The notes: a model not told the origin generated them from the letters alone. A stretch of 64,000 nucleotides of DNA from Sialis fuliginosa (GCA_961205875.1 OY540818.1:1038001-1102000); one strand, 5' to 3'; counted from the first letter of the stretch, positions 47,830-61,255 are shown. Numbers and translations: made by a program.

Positions 47830-47836
<7 letters not shown>

Positions 47837-47883
<47 letters not shown>
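47837..47883. repeat. (TA)n microsatellite between PLE3 and R copy 2
   Basis: About 23 TA units directly before TTTAAATCACACTATC of R. Confidence 0.95.
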
Positions 47884-47887
<4 letters not shown>

Positions 47888-50800
47888 AATCACACTATCA
47901 AACTAGCATCCTTTCATAAACCAAAGATTTCGCGTCATTTGAACGGGCTGGACTAGAATTAAAATTTTTGAAGTATATTAAAGAGGATGATCAACGCTTC
48001 ACAAATATGACATTTTGTTTCAAAAAAAGTCAAAATTCATTTTTTTTATTTCATTCATTGCTTTTTAGACTCCTTTCATTAACAACCATTTAGCGACCTA
48101 AGATATACCATTTAGTTTACCGCATCATAAGCATCCGTTTGTATATTTTCTTTTATTCTGAGTAATTCTTAGCATCTTGCAGCATTGCCAGATTTAACTT
48201 CTATTGTATTCTGTGAATAATTGGTATAAATGTGTTTCGATGTATTTTGTACGTGATGAATCGAGATTCATAATCAGTTACGATTATTTTAAGTCGATAT
48301 TTTTAATATTTTAATTTTTTTATTTTCTAATGGAACAAATGATTTTAGTATTTTATTTTAATTATGTATATGATGTTTATGCTTTCTTTATATTTTGTTT
48401 GATATTAAAAAATAACAGGTGTAAATATTTTGTTTAACAAATTAAATCAACTAATGTTCTTTAATAATAACCATTTTATTAAATTTTTCAATTGTGATAT
48501 TGCATGTTGTGTTAAATATTAATAATATATAAAATAATTCACCTCTGAAAAAAGTATTAAGATCAAAAAAATTCATCAATGTCAATAAACTTTTTTTTTA
48601 TCAAGATAATAAAAAATATACAGCATAAGTATCAGATATTTTAACACTAAATTTAATTACATATTCTGTACTTTGAAAATCTAACATTTATAAAGTTTGT
48701 TATTATAAAATAATGCACAAATATTATAAATAAAATTTGTTTTTATAATTCACCGCCGTCGGCTACTGTAAATTGTTTTACGAAACTATAAAAACAGCTG
48801 CATTTAAGAAATAAATGTTAAGATATAACATTTTAAATATACATACTGATTACTGAACTAAATTATTAACAAATAACCGTGTCTTTTTCTTATAATTAAA
48901 TAAAATAAATATATTATAACAAACACGGTTATCAAGTCACTGAAAATCACCAAACACTTTTTTTTTGAATTATTTATGTACAAAACAATATACTTATTTA
49001 TATAATAATAATATAATAAAACACTTTGACATTTATATAACACATTCCCTACTTTGAAAATCTTATATTTAAAACACTAATCAATTAAAATAATTAATTA
49101 AACTTATTAACCTGTCTAAGCACTGATCTGATAATATGTCAAACGGTTTTAGATAGCTGTAATATGCGCGCGCATCTGCCGCGAAATTTAAAAATTACAT
49201 TTTTAAAATTCTTTATTTACGTTTTATATTTCATTTAAACTTGAGATTGATTTAAAATTAGTTTATTATATATAAATAAGTCTTAACCATAATTAATCAA
49301 ACGTTATTTTATTAAAAATATCGTTTGTTTTCCTTTTTCTGATTATTAGAAAACATTAATTAGAATCTTCCAACTGACAGATTATTGCATACATGTTACA
49401 TGCTTATAAACAGGCAACTTAACATATTTATGATTTTATAAGAGAATGCAATATCAATATTTTCTTTTTAATTATTTTCTGTTTTAAAAACATCGTACAA
49501 AATTGCTAACAATTTGTATTAACTTAAAAAGAGTAATTTCATATATGTATGTTCTTTAATTTATTAATGAAATTTAATTTACAAAAATTATAAAATATGT
49601 CAAAAAATAAAAATTATTTTGTAATGCAATTACATAGGTACCTAGCTACACTAAAAATAATTCAAGAAATCCTGAATAAATTGCTAACAATAAGATAAAA
49701 TAAATCACCTCTGAAAAAATTAAAAAGATCAAAAAAATTCTATGTCAATAAACTTTTTTTTTGATTTTATTAAGATAATAAAAAATATACAGCATATGAG
49801 ATATTTTAATACAAAATTACATACTTTGTACTTTGAAAATCTAACATTTATAATGTTTTTTATAATAAAATAATGCACAAATATTATGAATAAAATTTGT
49901 TTTTATAATTCAACCCCGTCGGCTACTGTAAATTGTTTTACAAAACTATAAAAACAGCTGCATTTAAGAAATAAATGTTAAGATATAACATTTTAAATAT
50001 ACATACTGATTACTGAACTAAATTATTAACAAAAAACCGTGTTCCTTTTTCTTATGATTAAATAAAATAAATATATTATAACAAACACAGTTATCAAGTC
50101 ACTGAAAATCACCAAACACTTTTTAGAATTATTTATGTACAAAACAATATACTTATTTATATAATACCTAATAATATAATAAAACACTTTGACATTTATA
50201 TAACACATTCCCTACTTTGAAAATCTTATATTTAAAACACTAATCAATTAAAATAATTAATTAAACTTATTAACCTGTCCAAGCACTGATCTGATATGTC
50301 AAATGGTTTTAGATAGCTCTAATATGCGCGCGCATCTGCCGCGAAATTTAAAAATTACATTTTTAAAATTCTTTATTTACGTTTTATATTTCATTTAAAC
50401 TTGAGATTGATTTAAAATTAGTTTATTATATATAAATAAGTCTTAACCATAATTAATCAAACGTTATTTTATTAAAAATATCGTTTGTTTTCCTTTTTCT
50501 AATTATTAGAAAATTTTCATTTAGAATCTTTCAACTGACAGGTCATTGCATACATGTTACATGCTTATAAACAGCAACTTAAATTTTATAAGAGAATTCA
50601 ATTTCAATGTTTTCTTTTTAATATTAAAAACATCGTACAAAATTGCTAACTTTTATTAACTTAAAATCAGTGATTTCATATAATATCAAAAAATGTTTTT
50701 TAATGTAATTAAATAAATAAAAAATTGTTAGTATATTTAACCTAGGTTAGTTAACAATTATTTTTTAATTTACTCTTAAAATAATTTAAGAAATCCTGAA

Positions 50801-53559
50801 TAAAATTTAAATCGAACAACTATTGGAATATTATGTTGGTGTCTATTCGAAACGATTGACCTCTGAAATCGAAATCACATCTAAAATAATGTTTTCGAAA
50901 AATAAAGCGAACGTTTGAAACAAATTTTCACTATCTTCATGTGAAACCGATCCAGACATATTCAGTTCGTTAATTGGTTCTTCTGACCAACAATATTACC
51001 TACTATTAATTGTCACTCTACGACACAAATAAATTTTCAATAGTGTCCTATCAAACATACTATTTCGGACAAGTTATCGATGGTATCGGATTCAGACAAA
51101 ATCAGATCGAAGGTTTCACTCTGAAGATCGTAATGTAATATAAAACTTAATTATTGACAATAGTTAGTTACGTAGACAATGTTTCGATATCCAAGGCGTC
51201 TTTACGTAGATGCTGTATGAATGAAACAGCACAATAACATTTGTCATGTAATAATACCATATAGAATTAGAAATTAATGATTAATTTATTTTATTTTAAC
51301 TTTTTCGGAATCCAAAACTAAAAAAAATATTCTTTATTCATAATCGTAGCGTCCATTTTGTAAATTTTACAGATAATAGAAACCGATGCAATTAATTAGT
51401 TGTCACGGAACTGTGAAATTGTACATATTATTATTCATTAGATATAAAATGCCTTAATGATTTTATTAAAACAAAAAACTCTTTATCAAAAATTTGGAGG
51501 GTATAAAAACAACTTATAAAAATTATAGTCCATCGATATATTTGAATTTCATAAAAATCCATGAAAATGATATAGTTTTGAAATTAATTTATCTGAAATA
51601 TAGAAAATTAATAATAATTATTGGTAAATAATAGAAAACAATTGAAATCTAAACAGAATTATTTATTTAAATATTATATGTATACAAAATATTTCAAAGA
51701 TCATTCATATTATTTATATATTCTGAGCCGTTAAAACAAATAAAATTTATGTGTTCCTAACAAATACAATCTATCTTCTATAATATAATATTATATTATA
51801 ATGTCTATCTTCTTTAATAATATTTCTAGACTAAAGACCTTAGTTCCAAAGCAAATAAAATTCATTAACAAAGATTTTATTTGTTCCGGAACATTTGACA
51901 GTGAGTTGAGTTAATTTTTGACGGATTACATTTTTTCAAGAAATTGGTAGATTTCGATGTATAGAACATGGTGATAACTTTTTCCCCCTTTGAAGAGCGA
52001 AGCATAACTTTCTAGAAGCCAATAAAGCTGCCTAAAATTAGGCATTTTGAAAAAAACATGGAAACTGTCAGATTTTAAATGTAAAGTTCCGTTTAAACGC
52101 TATGTTTAATGTCTCATTGAATTTCAAATTGAAATAAGATTTAATAGAAAAGAGAATGTTCTAAATAATGCTTTGTACCCGATGTCAATTACACAGCCAC
52201 TGAACTTCGTTCATTCGAACACATTCTTCGAGAAGGAAAAATTCATAACGGTTATAATATAGGCTGTCAAAATTGTTTAATTCGTAATAAAACAAATAAA
52301 TTACTTTGAATGTTAAAATGTTCTAATTTAAAATGAAAGTGGAGAACTGGCAGTTTAATAATGATAAACAATATCCGATCTTCTTGTCGAGAAATTATTT
52401 GACAATTAAATTGCTTTTGATTTTAATTACACTATAAATAATAATAATATAGCATTTTGTACCTATATGTACGATTTGATTACAGAACTACATAAATTAA
52501 TTCACATCAACAATATATTGTACTTATTTTTAATAATGCTACATGCATTTTAAATATATCCACACATCGATCAAGAATTTCACATAAATTATCTGTTATC
52601 GAACACTGTTTTATAAAATGATTTCACAATGTCTTGTTGAAGGTTGTGTCACTTCTCAAGATATTATATTATTAATTTAATATTCAACCTGCTTCATGAA
52701 ATTTTCTGTTGGAAGTTAATTTTTTTAATTGGGAACTGACTTCGAAGTCCTGTAAAAAAAAACAAAAATAAATCAATATCAATACATAATTACAAATAAG
52801 ATAAGCCATATATTTTGTAAAATACAGGATAATTAAAATATACAAGTGGGTTTTTATGATCAAACGGTTTATAAGATACATTTAAGAATATTTGAGGTTA
52901 TCAAATCTTAAACATATTAAAATAAAATGTGTTACTTACCTAATTATTTTGTACCCTTTCGAATATTTCATTTTCAATAATAGAAATACAAAAACTATAA
53001 GATGACTTCAAGAATAGAGATAATTAATAGATATCAACGTTCTAGATTTCTTAAAATTGTCAATTATAAAATAAGGTTAAAATACACTATGTAAACACAC
53101 AGATAAACTATTGTGAATGTGTGTGTACCAAATAGCGACGTTGTGACATTTCAGATTCTCTCTTTCCTTGTCTTATTGCCGGAAACCGTAAGGGATAGAC
53201 TATCAAAATATATACAATTAAATATACAAAGTCGATGGTGGCGTTCGGTGCGTAAAAACTCGGAACTAGCAATATACATGATCCGTTCAGGGCTCTATTT
53301 TTAAAGCGTCCACTTGCGTCCACTTGCCATTTTCTTTTTTGCTAATTAAAAACACTGGATATAAGTAAAGGGTTGTATTATACATCAAAATCATTCTCAT
53401 TATAACGCCGATGTCGATAATCCCACTTGGACGCTAAAAAGTATCATATGAACTGAGTTATAAAGGTTTTCAATAAAGCGTCCGATATACGGACGCTACA
53501 TATTTCAGGACGCTATATCTTATGCAATTGGGCAATATAACGACGCTGTATGGATAGCT

Positions 53560-53562
<3 letters not shown>
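47884..53562 (+). repeat. Repeat R copy 2, uninterrupted (5.68 kb)
   Basis: From TTTAAATCACACTATC to ATGGATAGCTGGACATA, bounded by (TA)n at both ends. It contains an internal tandem duplication of ~1.16 kb (the CGGCTACTG stretch at 48760 and 49919). It is the reference for the empty sites of the 12.5-kb composite and the 2.2-kb foldback. The right 300 bp have clustered AGCGTCC/GGACGCT words. No complete gene; see the exon-like remnants at about 50843-51150. The right end shares GCTATCCAT with the left end of T. Confidence 0.88.

Positions 53563-53590
<28 letters not shown>
53563..53590. repeat. (TA)n microsatellite between R copy 2 and T
   Basis: About 14 TA units shared by the right end of R and the left end of T. 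Confidence 0.95.
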
Positions 53591-53594
<4 letters not shown>

Positions 53595-54164
53595 CCGCTA
53601 TCCATTTGACGACTTTACATAAACCCGTAATTCGGCAGCCACTGAAAGGGTTGTGTATATGAGTGTGTTCGTTCATGTATATTAAATTTTTAAGTTTAAA
53701 TTGCTAGAAACTGAAGTTTAATAGAAAAAAAATAATTCAAGTTATTTTCATTTTACCATCATTACGAAGTCTTTTCCAAGTCCAGCTTTTCGACGACCTC
53801 TGTATATATTTCTTTTTATCTTGGCATCATTATAACGGCTAAATTATATATTTTTGTACATAAACTAACAATTCGGCGGCCAACACTGTTGCCAGTTTTC
53901 CAATATTGAAACGAGTTGTTGTAACAAGGAGCAATTTTAGGTGTTAAAATGCTAATGTTAAACAGTGAAGGTAATTTAATTTACTGTTTTAGTTATTTGT
54001 CGATGTTTTAAAATTTATTGTAGTTTTCACAAGTCATGCAATTTTATAAAAGATTTTGTTCTGTACTTTACGATTTAATTAAGAAAAAATGTGTTATAAT
54101 GAGAAAAAGTAGTGGAGATAAAAAATAATCAAGTCTAGTTTTATAGCTTATCCAAGCTTTAAGA

Positions 54165-54305
54165 CTTCCGCGATGATCTTGATATGAATCTTGGTTTTTG
54201 GGTATAAGTCGCATGTGTTTGATCGTTCACATCTTCAGGGCTCTAGCTTTTTACTAGAACTCTAAACGGCCAAACCGACGCGACTTATACCCGGAAACCA
54301 AGACA
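54165..54305. repeat. Decayed Penelope-type hairpin repeat
   Basis: Arms 'cttggtttttgggtataagtcgc' and 'gcgacttatacccggaaaccaag' match the hairpin in S (37112-37263) with many changes. The hammerhead core is reduced to its CUUCAG side. Confidence 0.5.
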
Positions 54306-54719
54306 AATTGGAAATATACTATATATTTTAATATAGAAAAGAATGTATTATTTATGAAAATGTTTTATTGATACAAAAAAAAATCAAACAAGATATTTTA
54401 TGCATATAAAACATAAACGAAATATTTATTTTATAAATAAAACCATTTGATTCTTCATAAAATATTTCGTTTATGTTTTATAACTTATTTACACCCAGTT
54501 AGAGATTGGAAACGATAAAAAAACTTAAATTTTACGTGTGTCGTTATTTTTTTACCAATTACTCGATAAATTACATATAGACATATGGTAGTAGTATGCG
54601 TATATGCGTTTTCTACTTGTACAAGTACAAAATGCAATTTACAATTACTATTTGTTCTAATAAAATGGTATAAAAATCAATTGTAATTGTGAAATTTATG
54701 TTAGTAAACCAAAAATGTA

Positions 54720-55496
54720 TACAGGGTCACCCATTTTAAGTGCACACCTCTGATAACTTTTTATGGTGAAATGTTATCAAAAAAATTTTTCAGATAAAAG
54801 TTGCACGGTTTGGAAGGGGACATAGACGTACTCGGATTAATTATTTTTAGGTTGTGTTTTCAAGGTCACATGAAGGTCAACATCATTTTTTTAAATAAGA
54901 ACCTATAGTTTTTATTTAATAATTTTATTCTACGTGAAAAAACACGAATCTTTCATAGGAAACTTTTTTTTGAACAACTTAAACTCTCCAAGAGATCTAA
55001 CAAAATAATTCGAGATTTTGAATTTTAAATTTTTTTCCCAGAAACCATCAACTTTAGAGAAAAAGTACAAGATACAAAAAACATTTATTTTGATCTAATA
55101 AGACTAGGAGAATTATTTTAAATAATTAAATAATTCTCCAAGTTCTATTAGACCAAAATACACATTTTTTTTGTATCCAGTACTTTTTCTCTAAACTTGA
55201 TAGTTTCTGAGTAAAAAATTATTGAAAGTTCAAAATCTCGAATTATTTTATTAGATCTCTTGGAAAGTTTAAGTTCTTCAAAAAAAAGTTTTCAATGAAA
55301 GATTCGTATTTTTTCACGTAGAAAAAAATTACTAAATTGACCTTCATGTGACCTTGAAAACACCACCTAAAAATAATTCATCCGAGTACGTCTATGTCCC
55401 CCTTGAAACCGTGCAGCTTTTATCTGAAATTTTTTTTGATAACATATCACCATAAAAAGTTATCAGAGGTGTGCACATAAAATGGGTAACCCTGTA
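54720..55496. mobile_element. Foldback MITE with TACAGGGT ends (777 bp)
   Basis: Nearly full-length inverted arms: TACAGGGTCACCCATTTTA at the left is mirrored by AAAATGGGTAACCCTGTA at the right, flanked by TA. Centre near 55110. No coding capacity; mariner-type by its ends and target. Confidence 0.8.
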
Positions 55497-55903
55497 TATT
55501 TAATAATTGGATTAGGTAAGTACGTATTAATAAAAGTTTAGAATTAATATTTTCTCATAAAAATATTACCTATATAATAATTATATGCATCTAAAAAAAC
55601 GAAAGTGAAGACGCTAGTAAATAATTAAAAAGTTAATATTAAAAAAATGGTTTCAAATGCGAATGTTCGCAAGTCGGGTTATTTTTGAAACATTTTTTAA
55701 AAATCCGGTGAATTACCGATAAACCGATTATAATTGGTAATTTTACAAAATTACTAGTAATTAAAAAAAAATCGGTAAATTTCCAATCCTTACACCCGGT
55801 GCAGTTACAAATTTCAAACTTATGTTATATTATAAGAATAGTAATACGAATAAAGTTATAATAATAATAATATAATATGCTAATTTTTAATACTTATGAG
55901 AGG

Positions 55904-58577
55904 CTAACATTTCCCAGTATATTTATTTTGGATATAAACTTTAATTTTTAACCAATTTTTGTTTTTAAAAAGTTCTTTGTTTTCAACAATAAGCTGTTCG
56001 CATTCGTTTTTCTTAGGAGGTATTTTTTTTTTGATATGGTCGGCAAAAAATTTACATGCAACTTTTTTTTGATTTTCTGTCCATTTAATTAATGTTCTTT
56101 TTTGTTTTTCGGGAGGTTTTAAATTATTTTCAGTCTCTTTATTGCAGTTGTTGTCGCTTATATTTCGTAGTTCATTTAAATCAGCAGTTATTGGGTCATC
56201 AATTTCTTCAGTCACAGCAATATCAGAATTTGTGTTTTCATTATTACTTTTTTCTCTTAAAAGTAGGTCTTCGTCCATGTCTATATTAATTTCATCTAAA
56301 GATTTGCCCTTAAAGGACCCAACCGATCCATTTTCCATTAGTAATAAAATTTTAGCTATTTTAGAAGTTTGATAAACATCATCAGGAAGACGATATGACT
56401 GTCTGTGAATACCTAATGTATGACCCATGAATGTAGCCAATTGTTCTAAATCAGATTCTGTCATATTAAAAACTTGAGACAGCGTAGCCAAATGTTTTCT
56501 CAGTTTTGTACATGTTATGCCTTTCGGATTTTTTGCTTTACAAAGATTTGCATATTTTGTTAATATTTTATACCCACTAATTGGCTCAGAAGAATTAATA
56601 TTGGAGAATAGATAAGGATTGACTTTGGTTTGATATTTACTTCTAAATTTTATTAAAATATCTATATGTTTTTGTACATCGGTACTAAGAAGCACAGGCA
56701 CACCTCTACCTCTTTTCCCACGAATGACAATTCTTTTAAATATTTTCATTAATATTTTCTCTGCAGGTGAAATAGCTTCAGAAAACTCTTCATAGTTTTG
56801 TATATCATTGTTTAAGCAATCCTCATAATTACTCAGCAATAAACGTTGTAATTCACCGGGACGTCTTCGATTTAACAAAATTATTCTACAGAAAACAGTT
56901 TCTATTAAGGTTCTATAATCTTCAGGTTGAGCGGTTTCATTATTTATTTTAGTTACTGCGTTGTTTCCCTTTTCTAATAAATATGTTTTTAATAGTTTTA
57001 AATCGGTGGCTAACGGTATAATGGTAATTTTATTGAATTTATTTATCTGCAAATCATTGCAAGCATGATTGGAAACTTCAAATTTCCAGTTTTCATTTAT
57101 CAAATTGATAAGTGTTTTCAAATCACTCTCAATTTCAGCTGTACGAATATCAGCATATATATCTTTTTTTTTTAATGCAAACATAACTGCTATGTTGCAG
57201 CATTGTTTCAATGAAGTGCCCATATTAATAGCGTAGGTGGGTGACTGATAAAATTCTTTATTAGTGTCATATTTCGCTACATTTTTAGTAGCTTCAACGA
57301 TTGTGTCAAAATGTTCTGGCCGAAGAACAGTAAACATATTTGTAAGGCGCTTATTTAAATTTCTAGCTTCGATAAGGAATCTGGCTAGCTCCCTCATCTT
57401 TCTAGATACGACATTTATGAAATGCATTTCTCTATGAATTTTGAGGTATCGTGCACCAAAAGCACAAATTAATGAGTCCTTTTTTGCTGTTAACGAAATT
57501 GCATCTGGTCTCATTCTAGGAAACACTTTAGTTTTTAGGTTATCGTCAATTTTTAAACGACTTATAAGTAAATTTTGGGCTTCAGATTGTGAATTCTTTG
57601 TCGATAAATTTTCGCCACATTTTTTACGATGCCGCCATAGCTGTTTTTTGGAATAGAATCCAAAACAATTACTGCATGGTAAAGTATCACATCCTAGAGT
57701 ACTTTTCTTAACAGGCTTTTGTATTTCTTGTGAATTTAGGTAATTGCCTTTTTTTCGTAACAATGAAAGCAATTTCTTCCTTGTTTTGTTTTTAGGAGGA
57801 AATGATAATATTTTTTGAACTTCCAGTTCCAAAGAATGATTTCTAATTACATGTCGTGCGAAGCATTGCACTAGAGTCTCGCAATAAATGCAAAAGTCTT
57901 TCTGACGACCTCTCTTTCCGTAAACAAGATCATCTGAACTAGTACCAAGAATTTTTTTAGCAACAGGTTCGGAGTTATTGGATATTACATCTTTCTGGGG
58001 TGGATTAGATATTAATACATGGTTAGAACTCTGAAAATAAAAATAAAAATAAAGTTTTGATAATATCTGATTAATGAATTTAAATACCATTTCAGAGCAA
58101 TCATTCGATGCATATAAGAGATTACTTGAGTCATCCCAATTTTCAGATTTTGCATCAGAACTTGACTGTTCCTGAAATAATTAAAAAATGTATTTGTTGA
58201 TGTATCATTTTTTTTAATAATAACTTATGTATGTACCTCTTCAGAACAATCGCTCGGCTTATAATCTGGATCATTCGAGTCTTCCATATCTTCAAAAATA
58301 TCTGGACTTGACTGTTCCTAAAAATAATTAGCATAGTTATTGACTATTGATGTATCAGAAAAATAAAATAAAATAATTTCCTTGAATTAAAAAAAAATTA
58401 AAATACTTGCCTTTTCAAAAGATTCACTCAATTGATAATCGTTTTGAAATGTTATATTTGAATTTGGTACATCCTAAAAATATTTTTTTTTAAATTATAA
58501 GTAGAACCATAAACGTTTTATGAATTAAAATTGTTGAATTAAAAAAAAAAGTTATTAAGTTGTTATAAAAGAACATT

Positions 58578-58614
<37 letters not shown>

Positions 58615-60968
58615 GAATCTTAGTTATAGAAAACAAGTTCAGAAATAATATAATATAAATACAAATATAAGGTTGCCACAAAAAAAATTTAAAACTTAAT
58701 TAGAATAGTTATTGATGTATCAGAAAAATAAAATAAAATTATTTCCTTGAATTTAAAAAAAAACAATGAAAATAATTACCTTTTCAAAAGATTCACTCAT
58801 TGTCAGTTGATAATCGTTTTGAAATGTTATATCTGAATTTGGTACATTCTAAAAATAAAATTTAAAGAAAATTAAAAGCAGAATCATAAATTTTTTATGA
58901 ATTTAAATTGTTGAATTTTCAAATAAAAAAAGTTATTAAGATGTTAAAAAGAACATTATTTAAAAAAAAAAACAGTATCTTAGTTAAAGAAAACAAGTTC
59001 AGAAATAAAATAAATTAAAATATAAGGTTGCCACAAAAATAATTTAAAACAATTAGAATAGTTATAGATGTATCAGAAAAATAAAATAAAATAATTTCCT
59101 TGAAATAAAAAAAAAAACAATGAAAATAATTACCTTTTCAAAAGATTCACTCATTGTCAGTTGAGAATTGTTTTGAAATATTATATTTGAATTTTGTAGA
59201 TTCTAAAAATAAAATTTAAATAAAATTAAAAACAATCATAAATTTCTTATGAATTTAAATTGTTGAATTTTCAAAAAAAATTATTAAGTTGTTATAAAAG
59301 AACATTATTTAAAAAAAAATCAATAGTGTCTTAGTTATAGAAAACAAGTTCAGGAATAAAATAAAATAAATTAAAATATAATAACTTAATTAAAATAATT
59401 ATTGATGTATCAGAAAAATAAAATAAAATTATTTCCTTGAATTAAAAAAAAAAAAACAATGAAAATAATTACCTTTTCAAAAGATTTATTCATTGTCAGT
59501 TGAGAATCGTTTTGAAATGTTATATTTGAATTTGGTACATTCTAAAAATAAAATTTAAAGAAAATTAAAAGCAGAATCATAAATTTTTTATGAATTTAAA
59601 TTGTTGAATTTTCAAATAAAAAAAGATATTAAGATGTTAAAAAGAACATTATTTTAAAAAAAAAAACAGTATCTTAGTTAAAGAAAACAAGTTCAGAAAT
59701 AAAATAAATTAAAATATAAGGTTGCCACAAAAATAATTTAAAACAATTAGAATAGTTATAGATGTATCAGAAAAATAAAATAAAATAATTTCCTTGAAAT
59801 AAAAAAAAAAACAATGAAAATAATTACCTTTTCAAAAGATTCACTCATTGTCAGTTGAGAATTGTTTTGAAATGTTATATTTGAATTTTGTAGATTCTAA
59901 AAATAAAATTTAAATAAAATTAAAAACAGAATCATAAACTTCTTATGAATTTAAATTGTTGAATTTAAAAAAAAAAATATTAAGTTGTTATAAAAGAACA
60001 TTATTTTAAAAAAATCAATAGTGTCTTTGTTAAAGAAAACAAGTTCAGGAATAAAATAAAATAAATTAAAATATAATAACTTAATTAAAATAATTATTGA
60101 TGTATCAGAAAAATAAAATAAAATAATTTCCTTGAATTAAAAAAAAAAAACAATGAAAATAATTACCTTTTCAAAAGATTTATTCATTGTCAGTTGAGAA
60201 TCGTTTTGAAATGTTATATTTGAATTTGGTACATTCTAAAATTTAAATTTAAAAGAAAATTAAAAGCAGAATCATAAACTTTTTGTGAATTTAAATTGTT
60301 GGATTTTCGAAAAAAAAGTTATTAAATTGTTATAAAAGAACATTATTTAAAAAAAACAATAGTATCTTATTAGTTAGTTAGTTCTAGAAAACATGTTCAG
60401 AAATAAAATAAAATAAATTAAAATTTAAGGTTGTCGCAAAAAGAGTTTAAAACTTTTTGTATGAAAAAAATCAGTAATAATAAGTAATAATAACCTCGAT
60501 ATTATTTTCTTTATCTTCGTCTTGAAATTGTGACAAGGATTTGTTACAAAACCAACGGGTCTTAATTTTCGTATTATTTGTTAAACAAACGGAATACTGA
60601 AATATTTTAAATTTAATTAAAATACTAATTTTGTATGTTTATGTATAAGTAGAGCTCAAAATTGAAGAAATTTTGGACAAAATACTTGATTATTCGAAAA
60701 GAGAAAATAATTACTTATATTTAGACCTTAAAATAATAAATTTAATACTTTTGGTCCCACAGAAATGCAAATATTAATGTACTTACAGGTAGCAGTTAAA
60801 GTGTTACTCTATACAAAATTTTATAAAATTGCTTTTTTTCAACGTTTATAAACATTACATTGTCATTTCGAGTGCTACTGTATGTATAATCAAATCTATT
60901 ATTATTATTATTGTAAGTTATATTAACATTATACTTACGTATTCCTGAGGAAATAATCGACGTGTCAT
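55904..60968 (-). CDS. Tyrosine-recombinase (Crypton/DIRS-like) gene, multi-exon
   Basis: Exons, all in phase 0: 60968-60939 (start ATG, first Met after an in-frame stop), 60596-60495, 60235-60167, 59896-59828, 59541-59473, 59202-59134, 58848-58780, 58473-58411, 58317-58237, 58171-58088, 58030-55904; 943 residues. Two Zn-finger-like motifs begin the last exon (CxxC-x9-HxxxxH and CxxC-x11-HxxxC, about residues 282-373). The recombinase domain has RRRPGEL (Arg ~625), GKRGRGVPVLL (candidate Lys ~674), TKLRKHLATL (Arg ~746; the usual preceding His is Thr), and MGHTLGIHRQSY with His ~772 and candidate nucleophile Tyr ~781, at the canonical spacing. The C-terminus (WTENQKK...NWLKIKVYI) is a Myb-like Trp-containing module. 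The last exon is open throughout, implying a young or constrained gene. Either a mobile YR element or a domesticated derivative. Confidence 0.8.
58088..58317 (-). repeat. Second duplicated exon pair (EQSS type)
   Basis: Exons 58317-58237 (27 codons) and 58171-58088 (28 codons) both start EQSS, end with DCSE plus one residue and carry acidic DxxDSND/DDSSN segments. They are in-phase duplicates with diverged centres, older than the 69-nt array. Confidence 0.7.
58411..58473 (-). other. Exon with GC-AG downstream intron
   Basis: Donor reads GAAAAG|GCAAGTAT instead of the GTAATT of the sister exons. GC donors with a strong AAG|GCAAGT context are an established minor class of U2 introns. The exon also lacks two codons (Thr-Met) of the array consensus. 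Confidence 0.65.
58411..60235 (-). repeat. Tandem array of in-phase 69-nt exons with introns
   Basis: Five 69-nt exons and one 63-nt exon (58411-58473), each preceded by TTTTTAG or a close variant and followed by GTAATT (or GCAAGT), recur with a ~345-bp period. They encode 23-residue repeats of the type NVPNSNITFQND...SFEK. Types alternate: NVP (60167), NLQ (59828), NVP (59473), NLQ (59134), NVP (58780), DVP (58411). Both NVP/NLQ pairs are offset by exactly 694 bp, so a two-exon block was duplicated recently. Confidence 0.88.
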
Positions 60969-61255
60969 TTCGAAGCACAAATTTAAAACTGAAAACACAA
61001 ACTCCGAATGAAACACCGACAATCAGAATACCAATATAAATGACTAAAACGTTAAGTTTTCTATGCAAACACTGTTGTCAAATTGCTCATTTCAACCGTC
61101 AAAATATCGTTGCAGTGTAATAAAAATATACATCTATTATACGCTTGGTGCAGCGCCGCCACCGACAACGGAATTATGAGGAACTAATAATATACAAAAA
61201 AAATATTCAGCAAGCAACTAGACGGCCATAACAATTTCTCAATTTCCACTTCTGA

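Larger units (their letters stand above)
46625..47836 (-). mobile_element. PLE3: Penelope-like element with inverted pseudo-LTR pieces
   Basis: The terminal repeat AAAAACAAACTTGTTTG... occurs at 46625, inverted at 46770-46800, again at 46866, and inverted at about 47800. A (TA)n tract at about 46816-46834 lies at the centre of a palindrome (GTCACTACTAT...ATAGTAGTGAC). The coding fragment lies on the minus strand between the last two repeats. The arrangement of several partial terminal repeats is typical of Penelope insertions. Confidence 0.75.

Noticed and set aside
58031..58090. N-terminal extension MVFKFINQ... of the large YR ORF
   Set aside because: A consensus acceptor (TTTTCAG at 58037-58031) and an upstream in-phase exon show these 20 codons are intron sequence.
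60796..61068. 90-residue ORF with a hydrophobic N-terminus, MHRKLNVLVIYIGIL
   Set aside because: It overlaps the first exon of the YR gene in another frame; the splice-compatible frame starts at 60968 and joins the downstream exons in phase, while this frame does not.
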